Below, piece after piece: positions 1 through 5,294 of a stretch of DNA of 5,294 nt. The stretch comes from Kocuria sp. (GTDB taxonomy: Bacteria; Actinomycetota; Actinomycetes; Actinomycetales; Micrococcaceae). The stretch lies in contig JAKDKI010000176.1 in the NCBI GenBank assembly GCA_030453435.1, forward strand, positions 1 to 5,294, written 5' to 3'. The notes below the pieces were generated by a model that was given only the letters and a program-made list of their open reading frames with translations, was not told the origin of the DNA and searched no databases. Made by a program: the position numbers and the translations under genes. Every line of letters starts with the position of its first letter. Position 1 is the stretch's first letter.

Positions 1-98
1 GGTTGTGGGGTGCTTGTTTGGGCGTTTGGGGGTGCCTGTGGTATTAAATTGCTTGTTATCCTTTGGTGTGCGGAGACTGCCCCCCCCCACCACCGGGA
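1..98. other. non-coding flank downstream of glgE
   Basis: No gene can be supported here. The plus strand is G/T-rich with G-tracts at 7-10, 20-22 and 28-32, then an AT-rich patch (about 42-60), then a run of nine C at 80-88 just past the glgE stop. A GGTG (65-68) could pair with CACC (88-91), but this is too weak to call a terminator. The gene that often follows glgE, glgB, is not visible before the window ends. Confidence 0.5.
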
Positions 99-2501
99 TC
101 ACTTCACGTCGCGTCGAATGTGCAGGATGTGCGCCGGTTCAATGTATGGATCCAAGCGGACGTAGTTGTGGGTACCCCACTTCCAGCTGTCACCGGAAAT
201 CAAATCATCCACCCAGAACGAACCGTCCTCGTTGAAATCATGATCACCCAGGTTCAACGAATCCAGGTCCAACCAGACCGTGGCTTCGCGCGTGGCGTGC
301 GTATCGGTATTGATCACCACGATCACGGTGTCCTTAACCTCTTGACCGTTGTGTTCCACGGTCTTGGTCTTGGAGTAGGCCACGATCGCGGAATCGCTCG
401 TGGACTGCACGGTGAGATTCTGCAGGTCGCCCAGAGCCGGGTGGTCCTTTCGGATCTCGTTGAGCCTGGTGATGTAGGGCGCCAAGGACTCCCCCCGCTT
501 GACCGCGCCCTCGAAATCACGGGGACGCAGCTCGTACTTCTCGTTGTCCATGTATTCTTCGGCACCCGGGCGGGCAACGTGCTCGAACAGCTCGTATCCC
601 GCGTACACGCCCCACAGCGGAGAAGCGGTCGAGGCGAGAGCCGCACGTACCTTGAACGCAGCCGGGCCGCCGAACTGCAAGTATTCGGTCAGGATGTCCG
701 GAGTGTTCACAAAGAAGTTGGGACGGTACGCGGACGAGGTCTCGTGTGAAATTTCTTCCAGGTACTCTTCGATCTCTTCCTTGGTGTTGCGCCAGGTGAA
801 ATACGAGTAGGACTGCTGGAAGCCGGCCTTGGCCAGACCCTGCATCATGGCCGGACGGGTGAACGCCTCGGCCAGGAACACGGTGTCCGGGTGCTCTTCT
901 CGCACGCGTGCGATGAGCCATTCCCAGAACCACAGAGGCTTGGTGTGCGGATTGTCCACGCGGAAAATATCCACGCCGTGGCTGATCCACAGTTTCACCA
1001 CGCGCAGTACCTCGTGCGCTAGACCCTGCGGATCGTTGTCGAAGTTCAGGGGGTAGATGTCCTGGTACTTCTTGGGCGGGTTCTCCGCGTAGGCGATGGT
1101 GCCGTCCGCGCGAGTGGTGAACCACTGCGGGTGTTCCTTGACCCACGGGTGGTCGGGGGACGCCTGCAGGGCAAGGTCCAGAGCTACTTCAAGACCCAAC
1201 TCGTGAGCATGGGCCACGAAGTTATCGAAATCCTCGAAGGTACCGAGGTCGGGGTGGATCGCGTCATGGCCACCCTCGGGCGAGCCGATGGCCCACGGTG
1301 ATCCCGGATCCTGAGGGCCGGCCTCGAGCGAGTTGTTGGGGCCCTTGCGGTGATCCCGGCCGATCGGGTGGATCGGCGGCAGGTATGCGACGTCGAAACC
1401 CATGGCCGCGGCACGATCAAGCGCCTTGACCGCGGACCTGAAGTTGCCGGAAACCCACTGACCCGCTTCCGCGTCCCACGTGGCACCTTCGGAACGCGGG
1501 AAGAATTCGTACCAGGACCCGCGCCCGGCAGCTTCGCGTTCAACCTCAATGGGGTACCGCTGAGAGGAACTCAACAAGTCACGCAGCGGGCGCTCAGCCA
1601 CGTAGGACTTGACCTCGTCCGAGGTGCCAGCTGCCAGCCGGTCCTCCACGGACAGGCTCGTATCTGCCATGCGCGCGGCGGCATTCTCGAAGGCGCGCGC
1701 TTCTTCCGAAGAACGTGAGGACTCCTTGGATGCCGCTTCGAAGAGAAGCTGGCCTTCCTTGAACATGAGCTCCACGTCCTGGCCGACACCGATTTTGATT
1801 TCGGCGGCGTGCAGCCACGTGTCGTACAGGTCCGACCAGCCCTCGATCGCGAAGCTCCACGTACCTTCGGACCGCGGGCGGAGCAGTGCATGAAAAGTGT
1901 CGGTGCCGGGTGCGCCCGGAGTCATGGTGACGCGCTGGTCCTCACGACCCTGCGGGTCGTACAGAACGGCGCTGGCGCCCAGGGAGTCGTGGCCTTCGCG
2001 GAACACGGTGGCAGAAACCTGGATGTCTTCACCGGGGATAGCGGTGGCGGGAAACCGTCCGCACTCGACCACGGGGCTGACATCGGTGATGGGAATGCGA
2101 CCGTAGACCAGGTCGGCAGAGGGGAATTCCGATGAGTCACCGGAGTCCGCTTCACTTCCCAGTTCCGCGGTGCCGTGCTGTTCCGCGGGTTCGCGGTCCA
2201 CCACATCGTCGTCTTCCAGGAGGTCAACTCCCGGTGAATCGTTCGGCTGCTCTACACCCGAGTCTTCCGATTGATGCGAGCGCTGGAACGACGGCGACAC
2301 GTCCGGGACTCCCGTGGCGGGGACCGGTGCATTCAGGCGGCTACCGACATCAGGCTGGGCGGACCCGGCCTGAGGTGTAGGTTCCTGCGGGTCGTTGCTG
2401 CGTGCGTGATGGCCAGTGGGCTGAGGATTCTGCTGCGACACGGAACTAACGTTAGCGACAATCGGCCCGATTCTTAAGGCCGGCCACTCTTCTGACGTCA
2501 C
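99..2501 (-). CDS. glgE: alpha-1,4-glucan:maltose-1-phosphate maltosyltransferase (GH13_3)
   Basis: GlgE transfers maltosyl units from alpha-maltose 1-phosphate to the non-reducing end of alpha-1,4-glucan with retention of configuration, in the cytoplasm, in the trehalose/M1P route to glycogen. The longest reading is 800 residues. Residues ~133-320 form the N-terminal beta-sandwich with a helical insert (~247-310), ~325-690 the GH13 barrel, and ~700-800 the C-terminal beta-sandwich. Catalytic residues are nucleophile D516 (FRVDNPH), acid/base E545 (FLAEAF) and transition-state stabiliser D602 (NTPDIL). Each lies exactly 122 residues beyond its remembered Streptomyces coelicolor equivalent (D394, E423, D480). 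Donor-site residues K386, Q446, N474, K477, Y479 and N517 keep the same offset. Residues 1-~130 are an unusual acidic, disordered-looking extension. The outermost GTG start (2501) is given because AGGA lies 7 nt upstream; GTG at 2441 (780 residues) is a serious alternative with a promoter-like sequence upstream. It ends with TGA and is divergent from glgP. Function is near certain, the exact start is not. Confidence 0.96.
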   Translation of the reverse strand: MTSEEWPALRIGPIVANVSSVSQQNPQPTGHHARSNDPQEPTPQAGSAQPDVGSRLNAPVPATGVPDVSPSFQRSHQSEDSGVEQPNDSPGVDLLEDDDVVDREPAEQHGTAELGSEADSGDSSEFPSADLVYGRIPITDVSPVVECGRFPATAIPGEDIQVSATVFREGHDSLGASAVLYDPQGREDQRVTMTPGAPGTDTFHALLRPRSEGTWSFAIEGWSDLYDTWLHAAEIKIGVGQDVELMFKEGQLLFEAASKESSRSSEEARAFENAAARMADTSLSVEDRLAAGTSDEVKSYVAERPLRDLLSSSQRYPIEVEREAAGRGSWYEFFPRSEGATWDAEAGQWVSGNFRSAVKALDRAAAMGFDVAYLPPIHPIGRDHRKGPNNSLEAGPQDPGSPWAIGSPEGGHDAIHPDLGTFEDFDNFVAHAHELGLEVALDLALQASPDHPWVKEHPQWFTTRADGTIAYAENPPKKYQDIYPLNFDNDPQGLAHEVLRVVKLWISHGVDIFRVDNPHTKPLWFWEWLIARVREEHPDTVFLAEAFTRPAMMQGLAKAGFQQSYSYFTWRNTKEEIEEYLEEISHETSSAYRPNFFVNTPDILTEYLQFGGPAAFKVRAALASTASPLWGVYAGYELFEHVARPGAEEYMDNEKYELRPRDFEGAVKRGESLAPYITRLNEIRKDHPALGDLQNLTVQSTSDSAIVAYSKTKTVEHNGQEVKDTVIVVINTDTHATREATVWLDLDSLNLGDHDFNEDGSFWVDDLISGDSWKWGTHNYVRLDPYIEPAHILHIRRDVK
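2446..2455. promoter_or_regulatory. 10-bp perfect palindrome over the putative glgE -10
   Basis: CTAACGTTAG is self-complementary over all 10 bases and contains the proposed -10 hexamer TAACGT. Because it is symmetric, the same hexamer also reads on the plus strand. It lies 4 bp upstream of the GTG at 2441. It may be an operator half of a larger site or simply the promoter core. Confidence 0.3.
2449..2477 (-). promoter_or_regulatory. putative glgE promoter
   Basis: Read on the minus strand, TTAAGA (2472-2477, 4 of 6 to TTGACA) is followed after exactly 17 bp by TAACGT (2449-2454). The latter fits the actinobacterial -10 pattern TANNNT. The -10 ends 7 nt before the GTG at 2441, so transcription would begin at or next to that codon, giving a leaderless message. 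If this promoter is used, the glgE start at 2501 cannot be made from the same transcript. This is inference from spacing and consensus only. Confidence 0.4.
2460..2472. promoter_or_regulatory. candidate operator palindrome
   Basis: AATCGGCCCGATT is a perfect inverted repeat with 6-bp arms and a 1-bp centre. It fills most of the spacer between the proposed -35 and -10 of glgE, where a bound repressor would block RNA polymerase. The same half-site AATCGG recurs in direct orientation at 2513-2518. If glgE starts at 2501, these bases instead encode residues 10-14 or so of GlgE. The binding protein is unknown. Confidence 0.35.
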
Positions 2502-2508
2502 GGAAGTG

Positions 2509-2512
2509 TCCT
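2509..2512 (-). promoter_or_regulatory. possible ribosome binding site for the outer glgE start
   Basis: On the minus strand AGGA is separated by 7 nt (2502-2508) from the GTG at 2499-2501. Spacing is good but the match is only four bases. It is the main sequence argument for the 800-residue version of GlgE. Confidence 0.35.
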
Positions 2513-2546
2513 AATCGGACTATGAAGAAGGGATGGCCCGCGTCCC

Positions 2547-2562
2547 GGTAGGCTCGCACGTG
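2547..2562 (+). promoter_or_regulatory. glgP start region: GGTAGG and overlapping -10-like TAGGCT
   Basis: GGTAGG (2547-2552) lies 9 nt before the GTG at 2562 and could be a weak Shine-Dalgarno. TAGGCT (2549-2554) fits TANNNT and ends 7 nt before the same GTG, the same geometry as the TAACGT/GTG-2441 pair of glgE. A leaderless glgP transcript is therefore plausible. I see no convincing -35 about 17 bp upstream. The two readings exclude each other on a given transcript. Confidence 0.35.
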
Positions 2563-5162
2563 TGAAGGCCATACGTAGATTCACCGTCCGCACTGTCCTG
2601 CCAGAATCCATTGCACCCCTTAGCCGGTTGGCCAAGAACTTGCGATGGTCATGGCACAAGCCCACTGAAGATCTGTTTGCGCAGCTCAACCCGCGTGCCT
2701 GGGAAAACGTCCACGGTGACCCCGTGAAACTTTTGGGTTCCCTGACGCGTGAAGAAATCCAGCAGATCGCCGAAGATCCCGAGACCGTCAAGCAGATCGA
2801 AGTCCTCGATGCCGATCTGACCAGTTACCTGACCCAACCCCAGTGGTATCAGCGCACCCAAACCGACGACGCACCCGCCGCCATTGCCTATTTCTCCGCC
2901 GAGTACGGCATCACCTCGGTGCTTCCCCAGTACTCGGGCGGTCTGGGCATCCTGGCCGGCGACCACCTCAAGACCGCATCCGACATGGGAATTCCCGTGG
3001 TGGGCGTCGGTTTGCTGTACCAGGCCGGTTACTTCAAGCAGTCGCTGTCCCAAGACGGTTGGCAGCAGGAGACCTACCCCGTACTCGATCCCGACGAAAT
3101 GCCGTTGACCTTGCTGCGCGAGCAGGACGGCACCCCGGCGCGCATTTCGCTGCCCCTACCTAATTCCCGTTCGCTGTCCGCCCAGATCTGGCGCGCAGAC
3201 GTGGGCCGCGTCCCGCTGCTGCTGCTGGATTCCAATATTCCCGAGAACGACGAGCACGCCCGGAACGTCACCGACCGCCTCTACGGCGGCGGAAGTGATC
3301 ACCGCTTGCAGCAGGAGCTGCTCCTGGGCATGGGCGGTATCCGAGCGCTGCGCGCGTACTCCCGCATCACCGGAGCCCCCGCTCCCGAGGTGTTCCACTG
3401 CAACGAAGGACACGCTGGTTTCCTGGGTGTCGAACGCATCCAGGAACTGATGAACCCGCAGGACGGTTCCGAACCCATGACGTGGAACGAGGCCCTCACG
3501 GCCGTTCGTTCCGCCACGGTGTTCACGACCCACACCCCTGTGCCGGCGGGTATCGATCGTTTCGATCGTGCTCAGGTGGAGTACTTCGTCAATGCGGGTC
3601 TGACCCCCGCGGTGCCCACGTCCCACATCCTGGAGTTGGGTGCCGAGAACTACGAGGGCGGTGACCCCAGCAAGTTCAACATGGCGGTCATGGGCCTGCG
3701 TCTGGCTCAGCGCGCCAACGGCGTGGCCAAGCTGCACGGCGTGGTCTCCCGAGGCATGTTCCAGGGGCTGTGGTCCGGTTTCGACACTGAAGAAGTCCCG
3801 ATCACCTCGGTCACCAATGGCGTGCACACGCCGTCATGGATCGACCCCGCCATGCGAGCCCTCGCGGTCGACCCGCAGGAGAACGATCAGGACCCCGCCT
3901 CACGCTGGCGCAAGGTCTACCAGGCCAGCGACAAGGACCTGTGGCAGGTTCGCCGCGATCTGCGCGAGCGCCTGGTGCACGACGTTCGACGTCGCTTGCG
4001 GGCTTCCTGGAAGAAGCGCGGCGCCGCCGACGCGGAGCTGGCGTGGACGGACTCCGTGTTGGACCCGGACGTGCTGACCATCGGGTTCGCACGCCGTGTG
4101 CCCACTTACAAGCGCTTGACCCTCATGCTGCGCGACCCCGCACGTCTGAAGAAGCTGCTGCTCGATCCGGACAACCCCATTCAGTTGGTTGTGGCGGGTA
4201 AATCCCACCCCGCCGATGAAATGGGCAAGCGCATGATCCAGGATCTGGTGCGCTTCACGGACGATCCCGAGGTTCGCCACCGCATAGTGTTCCTCCCCAA
4301 TTACGACATCGCCATGGCACGGGTGCTGTTCCCGGGCTGCGACGTGTGGCTGAACAATCCGCTCCGTCCGCTTGAGGCGTGCGGCACGTCCGGCATGAAG
4401 GCCGCCATGAACGGTGGCCTGAACCTGTCGGTGTTGGACGGCTGGTGGGACGAGATGTACGACGGCCAGAACGGCTGGGCGATCCCCACCGCCGACAACA
4501 AGGCCAGCACGGATGAACGCGACGATGTTGAGGCCGCTGCCCTCTACGAGCTGATTGAGAATCACGTGGCACCGCGTTTCTACGGTGAGTCCACGGATGA
4601 TCCGGAAATCACCTCGGACGAGATTCCGCATCAGTGGCTCGCCATGGTCAAGCACACGCTCGCCACCTTGGGCCCCAATGTGTCGGCTCGCCGCATGCTG
4701 ACCGACTACGTGCAGAAGCTGTACGTGCCGGCGTGCGTGTCCGGGCGCCGCTCACTCGCGGAGAACGGCAAGGTGGCCCGCTCCACCTCGCGCTGGATTG
4801 AACGGGTGCGCCAAGCGTGGCCTCAGGTGCACGTGGAACACGTGGATGCCGAAGGTGTGCTGCAGGAACCGCAGATCGGCGATGAGCTGACCATCAATGC
4901 CTACGTCAATCTGGGGTCGCTGAACCCGCAGGATGTCAAGGTGCAGGTGGGCTTCGGTCATGTTTCCGAATCGGATCACATTCACGAGCGCAACTACGCA
5001 TATCTGGATCGGGGGACCGAGCTGGGCAACGGCCGGTTCCTGTTCAGCGGAGCCATGACCATCGATCGCTCCGGTCCCTTCGGTTACACGGTGCGCGTGC
5101 TGCCCTCCAATGAGGAACTCGCGGGCCCGGCCGAGCTGGGCCTGGTGCGTAACGCCGCCTAG
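2562..5162 (+). CDS. glgP: alpha-glucan (glycogen/maltodextrin) phosphorylase, actinobacterial DUF3417 type (GT35)
   Basis: This PLP-dependent phosphorylase releases glucose 1-phosphate from alpha-1,4-glucan ends using inorganic phosphate, in the cytoplasm. It has 866 residues, close to the remembered length of M. tuberculosis GlgP. Residues ~10-105 are the DUF3417-type segment (NLRWSWHKPTEDLF at ~26-39). Residues ~108-730 are the GT35 body, with GGLGILAGDHLKTASDMGIP at 126-145 and HCNEGHAGF at 279-287. Residues ~745-860 look like a C-terminal beta-rich accessory region. The PLP lysine is K613 in CGTSGMKAAMNGG (607-619). H324 in THTPVPAG matches the active-site His of muscle phosphorylase (His377). 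R512 and K517 in RRVPTYKR match its Arg569/Lys574 phosphate site with the same five-residue spacing. The GTG start is preceded 9 nt upstream by GGTAGG, which overlaps a -10-like TAGGCT, so translation may be leaderless. It reads divergently from glgE, which makes the same polymer. There is no sign of frameshift or truncation. A role as a general maltodextrin phosphorylase cannot be excluded. Confidence 0.95.
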   Translation: MKAIRRFTVRTVLPESIAPLSRLAKNLRWSWHKPTEDLFAQLNPRAWENVHGDPVKLLGSLTREEIQQIAEDPETVKQIEVLDADLTSYLTQPQWYQRTQTDDAPAAIAYFSAEYGITSVLPQYSGGLGILAGDHLKTASDMGIPVVGVGLLYQAGYFKQSLSQDGWQQETYPVLDPDEMPLTLLREQDGTPARISLPLPNSRSLSAQIWRADVGRVPLLLLDSNIPENDEHARNVTDRLYGGGSDHRLQQELLLGMGGIRALRAYSRITGAPAPEVFHCNEGHAGFLGVERIQELMNPQDGSEPMTWNEALTAVRSATVFTTHTPVPAGIDRFDRAQVEYFVNAGLTPAVPTSHILELGAENYEGGDPSKFNMAVMGLRLAQRANGVAKLHGVVSRGMFQGLWSGFDTEEVPITSVTNGVHTPSWIDPAMRALAVDPQENDQDPASRWRKVYQASDKDLWQVRRDLRERLVHDVRRRLRASWKKRGAADAELAWTDSVLDPDVLTIGFARRVPTYKRLTLMLRDPARLKKLLLDPDNPIQLVVAGKSHPADEMGKRMIQDLVRFTDDPEVRHRIVFLPNYDIAMARVLFPGCDVWLNNPLRPLEACGTSGMKAAMNGGLNLSVLDGWWDEMYDGQNGWAIPTADNKASTDERDDVEAAALYELIENHVAPRFYGESTDDPEITSDEIPHQWLAMVKHTLATLGPNVSARRMLTDYVQKLYVPACVSGRRSLAENGKVARSTSRWIERVRQAWPQVHVEHVDAEGVLQEPQIGDELTINAYVNLGSLNPQDVKVQVGFGHVSESDHIHERNYAYLDRGTELGNGRFLFSGAMTIDRSGPFGYTVRVLPSNEELAGPAELGLVRNAA

Positions 5163-5294
5163 CGCGAGCGCCGCCGTCGAACGGCTAGGAAAGGGTCGCG
5201 GGGGGGGGGGCGCCGGGGGGGTGTGGGGCGCGCCGGCGGGGAGGGGGAGGGAGGGGGGACACCCTAGCGGCCCACCCAGGTGTGGGTGTGGGGC
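5163..5294. other. G-rich non-coding flank downstream of glgP
   Basis: No gene is supported. A weak hairpin, GCCGT/ACGGC with a CGA loop (5173-5185), follows the glgP stop by ten bases, and another, CACCCA/TGGGTG with a GGTG loop, lies at 5273-5288. Neither has a T-tract, so termination is only a possibility. Between them the plus strand is dominated by G-tracts: 5200-5210 (11 G), 5215-5221 (7 G), 5225-5228, 5238-5241, 5243-5247, 5249-5251 and 5253-5258. This is abruptly different in composition from the coding DNA and could be real or a low-quality sequence end. Confidence 0.6.

Larger units (their letters stand above)
2442..2561. promoter_or_regulatory. shared divergent glgE-glgP control region
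   Basis: This stretch must carry the promoters of both genes. The strictly non-coding part is only 60 bp (2502-2561) if glgE starts at 2501, or 120 bp if it starts at 2441. It is crowded with short perfect palindromes: CTAACGTTAG (2446-2455), AATCGGCCCGATT (2460-2472), CTTAAG (2473-2478), GGCCGGCC (2478-2485) and TGACGTCA (2493-2500). A further AATCGG half-site lies at 2513-2518. Such clustering suits regulator binding, but no regulator family can be named from sequence alone. Codons TTA and AGA, typically rare in GC-rich actinomycetes, fall in the 2442-2501 part, which fits it being non-coding. Confidence 0.6.

Noticed and set aside
63..749. 228-codon plus-strand open frame opposite the 3' part of glgE
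   Set aside because: It lies antisense to a conserved region of glgE, has no recognisable domain or good ribosome site, and is expected from GC-rich third positions.
2493..2500. TGACGTCA as a eukaryotic-style CRE element
   Set aside because: The match is to a eukaryotic bZIP site and has no meaning in a bacterium; kept only as one of the palindromes in the cluster.
2498..2791. 97-codon minus-strand open frame across the intergenic region and the glgP 5' end
   Set aside because: Runs antisense through conserved glgP codons and over the control region, with no homology signal.
3554..3568. CGATCG-TTT-CGATCG inverted repeat in glgP
   Set aside because: The bases encode the conserved IDRFDR stretch just after the THTPVPAG motif, so the symmetry is explained by the codons for a repeated D-R pair.
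3156..3827. 223-codon minus-strand open frame inside glgP
   Set aside because: Shadow of the strongly conserved phosphorylase frame; low-complexity His/Gly/Val-rich product with no known motif.
3900..4655. 251-codon minus-strand open frame covering the PLP-site region of glgP
   Set aside because: Antisense shadow of conserved codons; no family signature and no promoter or ribosome site seen.
5173..5185. GCCGT/ACGGC hairpin as the glgP terminator
   Set aside because: Only 5 bp of stem and no T-tract follows; too weak to call, mentioned only in the flank description.

Overview
This 5.3 kb window holds two complete, divergently transcribed genes of bacterial alpha-glucan (glycogen) metabolism, plus short flanks. 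On the minus strand (99-2501) is glgE, the maltosyltransferase that extends alpha-1,4-glucan from alpha-maltose 1-phosphate. On the plus strand (2562-5162) is glgP, an actinobacterial-type alpha-glucan phosphorylase with a DUF3417 N-terminal region. The paired, divergent glgE/glgP arrangement, the GTG starts and the roughly 60% GC with GC-rich third positions all point to an actinomycete (Actinomycetota). From memory, the same divergent arrangement occurs in Mycobacterium tuberculosis (Rv1327c/Rv1328). I cannot place the organism more finely from the sequence alone.

Layout. Bases 1-98 are a short flank downstream of glgE, with G-tracts and a C9 run and no recognisable gene. Bases 99-2501 are glgE, whose first ~130 residues are an acidic, low-complexity extension not found in the best-studied GlgE proteins. 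Bases 2442-2561 are the shared control region; which start codon glgE uses decides how much of this is coding. It is dense in short perfect palindromes and holds a plausible promoter for each gene. Bases 2562-5162 are glgP. Bases 5163-5294 are a very G-rich flank with several G-tracts, an 11-base G run and two small hairpins.

How the genes work together. GlgE adds maltosyl units from maltose 1-phosphate (made by TreS/Pep2 or GlgC/GlgM, not present here) to the non-reducing ends of alpha-1,4-glucan. GlgP removes single glucosyl units from such ends as glucose 1-phosphate, which can re-enter maltose 1-phosphate synthesis. Synthesis and breakdown of the same polymer are therefore driven from one short intergenic region, which is the most interesting place in the window. 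Otherwise the content is conserved core metabolism. I found no mobile element, CRISPR array, RNA gene or novel multi-gene system.
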